Notes: a model not told the origin generated them from the letters alone. A stretch of 64,000 nucleotides of DNA from Effrenium voratum (GCA_963377175.1 CAUJNA010001446.1:1626065-1690064); one strand, 5' to 3'; counted from the first letter of the stretch, positions 32,183 to 42,011 are shown. A program made the numbers and translations.

Positions 32183-33234
32183 AAGAAGAAGTGGGATGGA
32201 TTTGTGATCTCAGTTGGACAAACGAACAAGCGGGGATACGGAGAAAGCGGGGGAGATGGGGGGATTCCCTTGGCGTCAAGGTGCATCAAACGGGGGAATC
32301 CTCCCGTATCCCTGGTTCTCTCTGTCTGACTCAGAGGGGCTCTCTAGCTGGGAGGCTCCGCGATGGTTTCTTCTCGTCGTGCTTTGTCGACGGCATCGAT
32401 CGGTCGTTTCTTCGGAAGAAAAAAAAGAAACGTTGCGGCGGCCGCGGCGCTCGCGGCGCTCTGAGCGGATTTCACGATGGGGTTGGTCTGAAGACAGAAA
32501 TTTAAGCCAATTTTTGGGCTAGGGAAAGGCTAGGTCATGATGGAAAGAACAAAAAAGACAGGTACCCGGATGTACCCGGAATCTTCCCCCTGTCACGCTG
32601 CAAGCAAGCCAACAAACCATGGATATGCCCAGGGTTTGCAACTTCCTTGGACCCTAAAGACTACCCTGAACAATGGGATTTCACTCATGATGTTGGGGGG
32701 CTATACCCTATTCTTAAGGTATCCCCAATGCAAAAGACCTGCAGCACGATAAGCTTGTTCTGGTTCCGAATCGGTGAGCCGGCCATAACATGGTCAGGGC
32801 ATGACCCGGGGTAAGCGAGGTGCAATTGCTCCCAGAAATTACCATCACGAATGAATCTCTTTCCGGGACGAAGTGGGGTACTAGCAGTGATTAGAAACAA
32901 AGCAAAACCACTATGAGATCCATTTATTCTTCATGTTGACCCCGGATTAATACCCCGCCTTTCAACTGGGGTCAACCCTTGTGGTTTGTTCATCCCTGAC
33001 AAGTCTGCTCGTCAATGGAGATTTTGCTGCATTGAAGGGGGGCAGGACCTCCGTCAGGTTGTTGGACCCACCTTTGGCGTGGTTGCCAGCAAAAAATCAC
33101 ACGCTTGGCCAGTTTGAGTGGAGAACCCGGATACTGAGGCAACTCACTTAACTGAGTCATGGGACATGGGCCTGTATTTTTTGGACTGAGACCCCAAATA
33201 AAATATCGGAGCTCCGCAAAAATCTAGGGGTACC

Positions 33235-33329
33235 CCATTCTTTCCAGGGATCCTCTATCAGAAAACCTGAAAAACACCCAGGAAAAACGGATCCGGCTTT
33301 TGGGAAGAACGATGATGGAAAAGAATGGT
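33235..33329. repeat. Family J element
   Basis: CATTCTTTCCAGGGATCC to GAAAAGAATGG with AACGGATCCGGC in the right half. Confidence 0.65.
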
Positions 33330-33483
33330 TGGAATCAACCCCTATGTATGTTTAATGGTGGAGGTTCGACCTCATAGTCAAGTTGAAGGAATCAACCCCT
33401 AGAAAAAAACAACGGAATCAACCCCTAGAAAAAAAAGAAGATCCGCCCATCGAAGTTGCGCGCGAGCGTGTTCGGCTCAGCGC

Positions 33484-33551
33484 AGGTGCCACATGACCCC
33501 AGGCATGCTGCGACTCCAGCCCACCACGTCCGACAGCTCCTGGAAAGGGAT
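33484..33551 (-). CDS. Short internal exon, unidentified protein
   Basis: Minus-strand exon after AAGCTGCAG| with frame IPFQELSDVVGWSRSMPGVM, then WH, ending near CACCT|GCGCTG. All but two or three codons end in G or C. Without the donor the frame stops at TGA two codons later. No domain recognised. Upstream on this strand is a T-rich/A-rich tract and then repeat DNA. Confidence 0.5.
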
Positions 33552-33698
33552 CTGCAGCTTTTTTCTCAGGGAGGAATTCACCAACGCATCTCTACTCTTG
33601 GTATGGTAGCAACAAACTTTTTTTGCAGACCCCGGTAAGAATGAACAGAACCAAAAAACCAAAAAAACTATTCTAGCGCTACCTTCCATTTTTTGGAG

Positions 33699-33935
33699 GA
33701 ATTCACACTCTGTCGATTTGTCCTTTTCATTTTGCAGGGAATTCCTAAAAGGTTTGGGGCATATAGGGTATCCCTGCGATTTTGGTATCCAACTTCACAC
33801 TATCATTTTTGGAGGAATTCACACTCCGTCGATTTTTAATTTTCATCTTGGGAATTCCTAGGTTTGGGGCATATAGGGTATCCCTGCGATTGTGGTATCC
33901 AACTTCACACTGTCATTTTTGGAGGAATTCACATT
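33699..33935 (+). repeat. Two-unit tandem repeat, about 115 bp per unit
   Basis: TTTTTTGGAGGAATTCACAC, a TCGATTT block, GGGAATTCCTA, GGTTTGGGGCATATAGGGTA and TATCCAACTTCACACT occur twice in order, then the GGAGGAATTCACA start recurs a third time at about 33922. Units differ by small indels. Confidence 0.9.
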
Positions 33936-33937
33936 TT

Positions 33938-34070
33938 GGCCATGGGTCAAAAGCCCGTTGTTAGCCCGAATTTCAGTGAACATGCCAATCAAACCACTAA
34001 AATAGGTTCCAAAATGGGTGGTGAATTCACCTACCCCAAAATGGGATCCCATTGGTTTTGACGCACAGCC
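33938..34070 (+). mobile_element. Family F element
   Basis: GGCCATGGGTCAAAAGCC to GGTTTTGACGCACAGCC, with the internal palindrome GGTGGTGAATTCACC. It abuts the third GGAGGAATTCACA of the preceding tandem repeat. Confidence 0.7.
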
Positions 34071-34111
34071 ATATGTTGCAATCAGAACCAGGTATTCAAA
34101 TGGTTGACCCA

Positions 34112-34215
34112 GAATCATGTAAGGAAATACAAAGGCGGATATCCGCAACTATTTACGGCTGGGTTTATCCCGTTCTAACCTTCATCTTCCCGGGTTGTGA
34201 TTGTGGCTCATTTTG
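34112..34215. repeat. Dispersed repeat shared with 53488-53600
   Basis: AGAATCATGTAAGGAAATAC, AGGCGGATATCCGCAACTAT and CTAACCTTCATCTTCCCGGG occur in the same order in both places. The centre GGCGGATATCCGC is palindromic. Confidence 0.75.
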
Positions 34216-34779
34216 GGTTGCAAGAACCCTTGTTTAAGTTGGTATTTTCAGGGCCCAGGTATAGTCTAAAACACCCGTGACGCAGCAACCGGGCTCTCAA
34301 AAAGGACCTCAAATGAGGTCCTTGTTGCCGTGAGGGGTCGCTAAACTCCCTTCAACGGACGGCCCTGTCTGATGCTTCACTCTCTATATATATATATATA
34401 ATATTTATAAATACAGTCGTATACAGTCGTGCAACATCGACTCATGTCTGCAACCAACAAATCAAAGCTTAAAGATCCAATCCACTATACATACATAAAT
34501 AAATATCTACCCATACCACCTACTCCAAATACCCTCTTGTTTTAGGTATTGGTGGGAAAACCCAGTTTTCCAAGTTGTACATACCAATCCAGTGTTCGGT
34601 AAAGAGTCCCGAAGAAAGTTGGTATTCTGTACAAAGGCTAAGGATGTATATATATATATATATTTATTTCGATACACCTGGTTCTCAAACTAAACTACCC
34701 ATAACAAGCTGGATTTCACCCGTTCCGTAATGCTGAGTTGGACTGTTGAGGGTTTTGAGGTGTGTATATATATATATAT

Positions 34780-34911
34780 GGCCATGGGTCAAAAACCAAA
34801 GCCCGTACCCCCAGTGAACATCCGATCCAACCACTAAAATCCCGGTTCAAAAGTGGGTGGTGAATAAATTCACCTACCAACCAAAATGGGATCCCAAAGC
34901 GGTTTTGGCAA
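34780..34911 (+). mobile_element. Family F element after an (AT)n tract
   Basis: GGCCATGGGTCAAAAACC at the left, immediately after a TATATATATATATG run, then the GGTGGTGAATAAATTCACC core. Confidence 0.65.
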
Positions 34912-35059
34912 CCAAGGGCCGACTCCAATAAGAAAAAACGCCAAAAACCAATGATGCTGCTGGGTCATTGTTGACACCACCAGGAAAAAACCACAGGTTT
35001 TAGGTCCTCACCATTGGTTTTTTGACAGCCAAAAATACATCTCCTCCCCACTCCCCCCC

Positions 35060-35155
35060 GCTTTTCTCGGGCAAACTTCTCGGGAGCTCCGGGCCTTCCA
35101 GGAGAAAATGGCCCATTTTCGTCGGATGAACTGGACATGGGACCCGAAAAACTGG
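35060..35155 (+). CDS. Weak candidate exon
   Basis: Plus frame reading LGQTSRELRAFQEKMAHFRR, then MNWTWDPKNW, in a CCCCCC/CTTTTCTC-preceded patch. Splice sites are ambiguous. Confidence 0.25.
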
Positions 35156-35472
35156 GCTGGAAGAAGAGGACCGCGGCAAAAATTGTCGGTCTTGCCTGGT
35201 TAGTGGAAAACCAAGGGAACCCAAAAAAGCAAAAAAACAAACAAACAAGGGGAGCTAATTCTGGGGAAGCAAAAAGCAAGTCGGGGGGGAGAAAACGAAA
35301 ATCCCTGAAGTCTGGGAGGCCGGAGTCTTCTCCTTGGGGTCTCCTCTCTCAGCGAAAAAAAAGGAAAGAAAGAACAAACAAAAAAGAAAGAAACAAAAAA
35401 AAGGAAAACTAAAAGGAACATAACAAACAAACAAAGGAGAAAAGCCAAAAACACACACACAAAAAAAAGGAC

Positions 35473-35644
35473 CCCCTGCGGCATCTCCGCGGGATCGACG
35501 TCCGAACATCCGAACATCCGTCGCCTGGGCGAACTCGAGGGAGGCCTTGGCGCCCTCGCAGTCCAAATCCGCCCCCGGGATGTCGGAGCGGATGAAGGTG
35601 CCCACCAAAACCTGGCCCAGCTCCACCCAGGAAGCTCGCCCCAT
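35473..35644 (-). CDS. Internal exon, unidentified protein
   Basis: Minus-strand exon after CCCAAACAG|ATGGGG, about 57 codons. The peptide includes ASWVELGQVLVGTFIRSDIP, then GADLDCEGAKASLEFAQATD and VRMFGRRSRGDAAG. GC3 is very high and the fold looks mixed alpha/beta. The donor is either G|GTCCTT or slightly upstream. The initial ATG may be a true start but directly follows a good acceptor, so an internal exon is more likely. No family recognised. Confidence 0.65.
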
Positions 35645-35899
35645 CTGTTTGGGTTTCAAACCCCGGAGTTTTGTGGCCTGGTTTTATCCAGACCAAAGTC
35701 ACCCCCTAAGTGGTGGGTCAAAGGGAAACACCCGATTCCATTTTCTGACTTTGACACCCCAGCTCCACCCCCAACCAGTTTGGAGGCTGGTCAGGTGGGT
35801 TGCGTCTGGTTGAGTCTCCAGGTGGCCAGGTGGCCGTTTTTGGGTTGGCTTCAAGGGAAAACCCACCAAAACCTGCCCAATGTGCTCAAAGGCTCCAAT

Positions 35900-36005
35900 A
35901 GGTCCTCCAGTAGAGAGGTTAGGGTTTAGGTACCAACTTTTTTCGGTAGCCTATTTTAGGGGAACCCTCCCAACCAAAAAAAGAAACGGTGAGAAACGAC
36001 ATCAG
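35900..36005 (+). mobile_element. Family A element with altered right end
   Basis: AGGTCCTCCAGTAGAGAGG and the CTATTTTAGGGGAACCCTCC block are present; the right end is lost where an (AT)n microsatellite begins (36007). Confidence 0.7.
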
Positions 36006-36040
36006 ATATATATATATATATATAACCTCGGTACCTCGAC

Positions 36041-36193
36041 ATGCCCTTGAACCAAAAGGTATACTGCCACCATATGGCCAATATAAAGGATAGATGCCGC
36101 ATCCCTTGGGCAGTCGTGCCCGCTTTCGGCCCCGAATCCAGTACCTTGGGACAAATGGTACGGATGCTGAGATATTTGAAGAACACCAACCAG
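36041..36193 (+). CDS. Penultimate exon of a short unidentified gene
   Basis: Plus-strand exon of 51 codons if the ATG at 36041 is used; an internal acceptor AAAAG|GTATAC at 36058 is an alternative start. The peptide includes YCHHMANIKDRCRIPWAVV, then PAFGPESSTLGQMVRMLRYL and KNTNQ. It ends CCAACCAG|GTCCTCC, where the GT belongs to a family-A element. Removing 36194-36280 joins CAG to TTG AAG in the same frame and the protein ends 16 residues later. No family recognised; basic, soluble. Confidence 0.7.
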
Positions 36194-36280
36194 GTCCTCC
36201 AGCAAGGAGGATACAATAAGGGTACCAACTTTTCCCCAAAAAAGAAACGGTGAGAAAGGGCACCTGGCTGGGGGACCTAG
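36194..36280 (+). mobile_element. Family A element acting as an exact 87-nt intron
   Basis: The element runs AG^GTCCTCCAGCAAGGAGG to GGGGGACCTAG^. Its own ends give the GT donor and AG acceptor. The exons on both sides stay in frame (NTNQ|LKKNHT). Length and ends match free-standing A copies, so the whole intron is the element. Confidence 0.75.
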
Positions 36281-36331
36281 TTGAAGAAAAACCACACGGA
36301 ACAGATCACAAAAGAGCCCATGGGTTTCTGA
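36281..36331 (+). CDS. Terminal exon after the family A intron
   Basis: Seventeen codons including TGA at 36329-36331, reading LKKNHTEQITKEPMGF. It is continuous in frame with the exon at 36041-36193 once the element is removed. Lys/Glu-rich C-terminus. Confidence 0.65.
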   Translation: MKKNHTEQITKEPMGF

Positions 36332-36377
36332 CGTGCCTTTGCTCGAGGGCTTCAACTGGTTCCCTTACTTGCAATAT

Positions 36378-36446
36378 GGCTGTGGCTCAAAAAACCGGTA
36401 CCAAAATGGAATCCTGGTAAGTGGAAGTTTAATTTCGAGCCACACC
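36378..36446 (+). repeat. Family E element, shortened
   Basis: ATATGGCTGTGGCTCAAAA at the left and TTTCGAGCCACACC at the right, with only the AATGGAATCCTGGTAAGTGG half of the interior. Confidence 0.6.
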
Positions 36447-36485
36447 AACATAGCAATGTGCCATGTGCTTATGGCAACTTGCATA

Positions 36486-36579
36486 CCTGGAGTCTCCATT
36501 GACCCTTTAAAGATGGGGTCAGACTCCCCAAAACCATGGGGTCATGTACCCATTTTTAAAGGGTCATGGAGACTCCCGG
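36486..36579. mobile_element. Family D element with TA duplication
   Basis: CCTGGAGTCTCCATTGACCC to GGGTCATGGAGACTCCCGG with TA on both sides. Confidence 0.75.
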
Positions 36580-36685
36580 TATGCAGAAAAAACCTCGAGG
36601 GTCAGCCCAAAGCAAATTGGATCGCCTAAGATTCCAGCAGCTGCTCTCCGGTGAATTGGTTTGGCTTGGGAATTTGAATTTGAAC

Positions 36686-36790
36686 CTAGGTCCTCCAGTT
36701 TGAGGTTAGAATAAGGCTACCCTAGCAACGGGAGCATAGGGAACCTTCCTAGGTCCTCCAGTAGTTTGAGAGGTTAGGGTTTAGGGTACA
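36686..36790 (+). repeat. Two family A left ends in tandem
   Basis: CTAGGTCCTCCAGTTTGAGG at 36686 and CTAGGTCCTCCAGTAG at 36749, neither with a recognisable right end: truncated copies. Confidence 0.65.
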
Positions 36791-36810
36791 CGCCTTTTTA
36801 CTTTTTTGCG

Positions 36811-36914
36811 TCACCCCCAGTGAACATCCCAATCCCCACTAAAATCCCGACGAAATTGGGTTGTGAATTCACCTACCCAAAAATGGGATCCCAAAACGGT
36901 TTTGACCCACAGCC
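36811..36914 (+). repeat. Family F element, left end missing
   Basis: CCCCAGTGAACATCCCAATC, then GTGAATTCACCTACCC and GGTTTTGACCCACAGCC. Confidence 0.65.
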
Positions 36915-37381
36915 AATTGGTTTGGCTTGGGAATTTGGATTTGAAGAGATCCCTGATTGTTCAAGCCCAGTACATCCAGGCGCTTTGCACGACACGCTGG
37001 AAATCAGGAATTTGGCTTCCTTTGAGCCCTCAAAACTGTGTCTGAAACATGGGTTATAGCAACCCAACATTAGGGTGAAATCCGTAGTGGGGTAGTTCTT
37101 TCGGGTCCAGGTTTTGGTTTTTGCAGCCCCAAACCACCAATTGCTTCGAGGCAAGCTGCGATCGACGGATCGAGTGCGTTTCAAAGTCCCCGCCTTGGTG
37201 TTCTTTCTTTGGCGAACCTAGTGGCAAGAAAGCGGCTTTCACGACAGGCAGGCCGGGGCTGTTCGCCCACCTTTGTTTAGGGTATTTTTGGAAAGACCTG
37301 GGCTTCCATGGACATTTTCCACTTTTTTTGGGGTAGAGGGTCAACATCATACCCAACAAGAAGAGGGTATTTGGAGCTTAC

Positions 37382-37493
37382 GCGGGACGTTCCCAGAGGC
37401 TCAGCCGGATAGAAAAAGGGTCCGACCCCAGGGACCCTCGACCCAAAAAGCCGTTGGGAGCCTGTGGGCTCATTTCGCCGCAAGCTGGTCATC
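37382..37493 (-). CDS. Candidate exon with a GTAAGC donor
   Basis: Minus frame MTSLRRNEPTGSQRLFGSRV, then PGVGPFFYPAEPLGTSR, ending CGC|GTAAGC. A rival reading of the 5' part is CKKKWDDQLAAK followed by TGA, after TTTATCAG|. Only one can be used; the donor favours the longer frame. Confidence 0.4.
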
Positions 37494-37555
37494 CCATTTT
37501 TTTTTGCACTCCGAAGACTGATAAAGCCGGCTAAGCTCGATGATGTTGCCACATT

Positions 37556-37650
37556 CCCGGTAGAGTCTCCTTCTGACCCTTTGAAAATGGTTGGTCACCC
37601 AAAAAGAAAGGGTCATGGGCCCAATTGTAAAGGGTCATGAAGACTCCCGG
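37556..37650. mobile_element. Family D element
   Basis: CCCGGTAGAGTCTCCTTCTG to GGTCATGAAGACTCCCGG; both ends carry the same CCCGG variant. Confidence 0.65.
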
Positions 37651-37828
37651 TACTTGGTTGCTGTTGACCCTCTGCAAAAAGCGGATCACTGTTTGTGGGT
37701 CCTTTCTGGAAAATCCGAGCTGCTTCCACCAAAAAGTTATATAAAGTCCAAAGATCCTTAACCAAGTCGCCATAAAGCCACGTTCAATGGATTTCGTCCA
37801 TCCACAGTATGAGGTATACAATCAAGTC

Positions 37829-38590
37829 AAAAACAAACAAACAAACAAACAAACAAACAAACAAACAAACAAACAAACAAACACACAGACAGACAGACAG
37901 ACAGACAAACACACAAACAAACAAACAAACAAACAAACAAGCAAGCAAGCAAGCAAACAAACAAGCAAACAAACAAACAAGCAAACAAACAAGCAAACAA
38001 GCAAGCACACAAACAAACAAACAAACAAACAGACAAACAAACAGACAAACAAGCAAACAAACAAGCAAACAAGCAAGCAAACAAACAAGCAAACAAACAA
38101 ACAAGCAAACAAGCAAACAAGCAAACAAACAAACAAAAACAAACAAGCAAACAAACAAACAAACAAACAAGCAAACAAACAAACAAGCAAACAAACAAAC
38201 AAACAAACAAACAAACAAGCAAACAAACAAGCAAACAAGCAAACAAACAAGCAACAAACAAGGAAACAAACAAACAAGCAAACAAACAAACAAACAAGCA
38301 AACAAACAAACAAACAAACAAACAAACAAGCAAGCAAACAAACAAACAAACAAGCAAACAAGCAAGCACACAAACAAACAAACAAACAAACAGACAAACA
38401 AACAGACAAACAAGCAAACAAGCAAGCAAACAAGCAAGCAAACAAACAAGCAAACAAACAAACAAACAAGCAAACAAACAAACAAGCAAACAAACAAACA
38501 AAAAAAAACAAGCAAACAAACAAACAAACAAACAAGCAAACAAGCAAACAAACAAGCAAACAAGCAAACAAACAAGCAAACAAACAACCA
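37829..38590. repeat. (CAAA)n / (CAAG)n array, about 760 bp
   Basis: Long tetranucleotide array on the plus strand with CAAG, CAGA and CACA variants in a higher-order pattern: a segment with CACACAAACAAACAAACAAA, then CAGACAAACAAACAGAC occurs near 38007 and again near 38367, about 360 bp apart. The 250-285 aa open frames in all directions are repeat artefacts. Confidence 0.95.
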
Positions 38591-38805
38591 TTCCGCAGCC
38601 AAGCAGAGATACTAAGGACGCCAAATCCACTTCGCGCCAGCTAAGATCCATTTTTTTGCTATGAATTCTGGTTCATAAACCGAGATAGACCACCACCACT
38701 TTGTCCATCCAATTTGGGGCTGTCGTTTTCAGGCTACCATTTGTTGGGTCATTTTATCTGCAACAGGGGAGAAAGGTTGCTGTTCCAAAAAAAATATTTG
38801 GAGAC

Positions 38806-38845
38806 GTCTTGCGACGCATAGAAAGCCGACTTTCCTGGGCTGCGC
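38806..38845 (-). CDS. Exon after the family M intron
   Basis: Acceptor ATCTGAG|GCGCAG. Continues the frame of 38935-39051 as AAQESRLSMRRKT and ends near AAGAC|GTCTCC. High GC3 and exact phase support it; short, Arg-rich. Confidence 0.6.
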
Positions 38846-38934
38846 CTCAGATCCCCTGCGAAAAGTTTAAGTCTCAGTGGGTTGAATGGAATCTGCCACT
38901 AGGCCAACCACAAACCTAAAAAGCTGAGGGGAGC
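38846..38934 (-). mobile_element. Family M element acting as an exact 89-nt intron
   Basis: Minus-strand intron GGTG|GCTCCCCTCAGC to GGGGATCTGAG|GCGC. The element corresponds to free-standing M copies (GATCCCCTGC, TCAGTGGGTT and CCACTAG blocks on the plus strand). Exon phases match across it. GC donor, AG acceptor, GGC repeated at both junctions. Confidence 0.65.
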
Positions 38935-39051
38935 CACCAAGTTTCGACGTCCAAGGCGCGGAAATCCTGCGGATGTACTCGAGCATCGTCACCAACATGA
39001 TGCCATCCTTGCCGTGGGACAAGGCCTCCGCATAGCCTCGCGAGGCGCCGT
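38935..39051 (-). CDS. Internal exon, unidentified protein
   Basis: Minus-strand exon of 117 nt, acceptor ATCCCCAG|ACGGCG, donor GGTG|GCTCCC. The peptide includes ASRGYAEALSHGKDGIMLVT, then MLEYIRRISAPWTSKLG. Almost every third position is G or C. It reads as an alpha/beta enzyme-like piece, but I cannot assign a family. It continues into 38845-38806 across a family-M intron. The exon at 40141-40233 on the same strand may be from the same gene, but its phase needs one more exon between. Confidence 0.7.
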
Positions 39052-39109
39052 CTGGGGATCTTTCTTTGGGCGATGGCCTGACGGCAAACGCAAAGGCAAC
39101 AAGCCAACA

Positions 39110-39160
39110 ACAACGGAGAAAAAAAAAAAAAAAAAGGAAAAAAAAAAAAAAAAAAAAACG
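39110..39160. repeat. Poly-A tracts
   Basis: Two A runs of about 17 and 22 separated by GG, between GC-rich DNA. Compatible with the 5' side of the acceptor tract of a minus-strand intron. Confidence 0.7.
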
Positions 39161-39273
39161 CTACAAAGCCTTTCCCAGTGGATCGCAGTTTCCAGCCACT
39201 TAAGTAGGTGACCCTTCGCCATGTTCCTTTGAGTTTTAAAACATCCAAGGAAGGGGTTGACCGGATAGGACCG

Positions 39274-39398
39274 CTAGGTCCTCCAGAGAGGTTAGAATAC
39301 GGGCACCAACCTTTTTCTGTCATCTATTTTAGTAGGGGAACCCTCCCAACAAACAAAAAGTTGGGTGACAAAAATGGCCCCTAGCCGGGGATTCCTAG
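39274..39398 (+). mobile_element. Family A element
   Basis: CTAGGTCCTCCAGAGAGG to CCGGGGATTCCTAG, with the TTTTAGTAGGGGAACCCTCC block. Confidence 0.7.
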
Positions 39399-39403
39399 AA
39401 TTG

Positions 39404-39509
39404 GTTAGGGTACCAACTTTTTTTCGGTCGCCAATTTTAGGGGAACCGAATCTCCCACCCAAAAAAGAAACGGTGAGAAAAGTTGGCCCCAAAAGGCTGG
39501 GGGGCCTGG
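39404..39509 (+). repeat. Family A element, left end missing, adjacent to the previous copy
   Basis: GGTTAGGGTACCAACTTTTT, then CCAATTTTAGGGGAACCG and GGCTGGGGGGCCTGG. Confidence 0.6.
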
Positions 39510-39944
39510 AAGCAAAAAAATGGATCTCAGATCGCCCCTTCGCCGATCGGTTCCTTTTTTTTTAAATCTCGGCTGGCTCACGCCCTTGATCAAGACCCGC
39601 CCTTGCAGAATCAGGTGGATTCACTTAGCTTCTGCAAAACCAGGATGGATGGATTCACTTCGCTTTGGAGGCTCTTGGAGCCCCTTGGTGACTGGGACAC
39701 TCGAGGAAATCGGGGGGATTTGTGGGCAATCTCGTAAAGTCCATGATGGTGGATTCCCTTTCAATCCTGGGCCCGGTTGGCCGCCGATTCTTTTTGCCGG
39801 TTTCCCCACTTCGTTTAAATGAAAAAAGGGGGTTTGAAGGGAGCCAGCAAGAATTGGCCGTTGGCCCCAGAAAGAAGGTCTGTGCCTTTCTCTGAGTATT
39901 CTGTTCTAATCCAAAGGAACAATCCGAAGTCGTTGAGGAAACGA

Positions 39945-40065
39945 CCCCCAAAGACACACCCACCCACCCCGATTCGTTCCTGAAAAGGACGCAACTTGCG
40001 AGCGCTGGCGAGATCGAGACATCGGTCCCTGGAAAAGGGCTGCCAAAGGGAAACGGTCCCATGAG
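39945..40065 (+). CDS. Weak candidate exon
   Basis: Plus frame reading THPDSFLKRTQLASAGEIET and SVPGKGLPKGNGPM with good GC3; the minus strand is also open. No clear splice sites at either end. Confidence 0.3.
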
Positions 40066-40140
40066 GTTTGAACCCTTTTTTTGTCACACACAAGTAACAC
40101 AACTAAGGCAAAGCGATTCTTTTTTTAAAGATATGGCCAC

Positions 40141-40233
40141 CTGAACCGGCATGTTGTTAGACTTGACGGAAAAGAAAGCCAAGTCGCTTTCTTCTGCGGT
40201 CTTCGCCTTGATGTAGTCATAGATCTTGTAGCC
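40141..40233 (-). CDS. Internal exon, unidentified protein
   Basis: Exactly 31 codons between CAAAACAG|GGCTAC and GTTCAG|GTGGCC, a GT donor. The peptide is GYKIYDYIKAKTAEESDLAF followed by FSVKSNNMPVQ. Strong GC3 bias and clean boundaries. It looks like part of a globular alpha/beta domain; I do not recognise it. Confidence 0.65.
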
Positions 40234-40563
40234 CTGTTTTGAGCTCAACATTGGAGTCAGTCAATATTGGCTTGAATTCAGTGGGTCTCGAAGCATTGAA
40301 CGGGCCCTGGGTCCAATGTCGGATGCTTGGGGCTGTATGTTTAAAAAAAAAACACTCCCACCAATTGACATGGAACCTAACGTTTCGGGGGGTGTTTCTG
40401 TGTAAAGGGACCGGGTCCCTGTCAGGTTCCATGTGTTATGGGGCGTTTTGGTGCGATTCCAGGGTGGTCCTTCAGGGAAGCCACTCCAAATCCACTTGTG
40501 GAGTCCCCTTTTCACTCTTTCGGAAGGAGACCACACTCAAAAAGGATCCTCTGATGAAAATAT

Positions 40564-40663
40564 GGGTGTGGCTCAAAATTCAACAGGAGGGGTTACGCAG
40601 GTTTTGGTCCATGTTTCCACTTACCAGGGGTCCATTTTGGTACTGGCTTTTGGAGCCACGGCC
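40564..40663 (+). mobile_element. Family E element with ATAT duplication
   Basis: GGGTGTGGCTCAAAATTC to TTTGGAGCCACGGCC, flanked by ATAT on both sides. Confidence 0.8.
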
Positions 40664-41219
40664 ATATAGGAAAAACAAAACAGTTTTGGGGGTCCGGTTA
40701 GTGACAAGGGGGCAAAAAACAAATGGATTCAGGTCTGGCCGAACACACAAGTATTTCGGGTTCGGTCGCTCTGTTTTGTTGCTTAGTCCTGTTGTTCAAG
40801 TCGTATCAGGTGGCCCAACCATAGTCACATGATCATTCTGCAATGTGTTGAAAAGAAACGATAAAACACGTGCAAATAAAACAATTGAACGAGTAATCAA
40901 AAGCCGAGCTACATCATGGGGTTTCGCTCGTTTTACCCCCGAGTTGGCGGAACTGCTTGCCAAAAAGTAGGCAGACCTAAAACTTAGCCCGCATCCGGGG
41001 TACACATCAATTTGCATTGTCTGATCAACCCTAAAGCAGGCCACATAAAGCAACACCACTATCAAAGTCCCCCCCCAAGTTTTGCTTGGTTTAAATGCAC
41101 CAGCCTCAAGCCAGCTGGCTGGTGACTCGACCGATGGAAACACTGAAGTAGAATGTCCAACACCGGTTGGAAACCTCGCAAAACCAAAAGCAAAACAACA
41201 CAAACCAACTGAACATGGA

Positions 41220-41275
41220 TTTGAATCAAGGGCACTTAAGGCCGTGTCGATGGCCTAAGTGACCCTTTGATTCGT
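41220..41275. repeat. Long hairpin, lone copy
   Basis: GAATCAAGGGCACTTAAGGCC pairs with GGCCTAAGTGACCCTTTGATTC across an 8-base loop. Fragments with AAGTGCCC and AAGTGACC recur to 41630. Confidence 0.7.
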
Positions 41276-41810
41276 TTGCTAAGTGCCCTTTTTGGCTTTA
41301 TAGGGGTTGGGATTCTGTTGAAATCGAACAGCTACCCGTGCCAACTGCCACATTTGATTGGGGCCGACCCGGAAAGCCCGAACATGGCATTTTGAGTGTC
41401 AAAGCGTGTCATTGAGTTTCAGTGGGGGTGCGAATCGAGGTCACTTACCCCTTGAAAAGATCACTTACGCTAGTGTCGCTCCCCCCTGCGTGAGTATCAT
41501 TCGTGTGTCGCGGCGGCTCGATTTGCGGGGTCTGAGGAGGGTTCTGCTGGGGAGGGCAACCCTGAGGGTCTAAGTGCCCTTTAAGTGGCTTAAGTGACCT
41601 CTTTGGACTAAGTGCCCTTATTTTCAAAATGGATCATAGCACCCAAAACATGCATCGAGGGCACTGAAAAGAAGCTGGAACACAACCTGGCGATTTCTTC
41701 CTTGGAACCCTTTCTTGGAACTTGAGTGAACCAAATGGAGTGATGGTTACCGAGAGAGGTCTGCACATCAACTCTCCACACTAAGCCAAAAAGATGGCTT
41801 TGGGGAGTAA

Positions 41811-41850
41811 AAAGGGATCTAAGTACCTCCTTAGAAGGTACTTGGACCCT
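41811..41850. repeat. Palindrome shared with 62308-62352
   Basis: AAAAGGGATCTAAGTACCTC, then CTTAGAAGGTACTTGGA. The same hairpin (TAAGTACCTCCTTAGAAGG) occurs at 62324. Confidence 0.7.
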
Positions 41851-42011
41851 CTGGGTAATGGGGCGGGCCGGTGAATTTCAACGTTTGTCCGTGCTAGTTT
41901 GTTGGTCCAAGTGATACCTCGAAACTGTGTGGCTTGTTGATTCCGCAGGGTATAGTCAGTGCAGGAGACGTCGCGAATCCATCACGAGACGTGTCAAACA
42001 CGTCAAACATG

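Noticed and set aside
32363..32464. A 33-residue frame starting MVSSRRALSTASIGRFFGRK, like an organelle targeting peptide
   Set aside because: It ends in a stop after an Ala/Leu stretch and has no matching downstream exon; a first exon is possible but unsupported.
37784..38651. Open frames of 250-285 aa on both strands
   Set aside because: Pure tetranucleotide-repeat translation (K/Q/T/N or V/C/L/F); no codon bias or start context.
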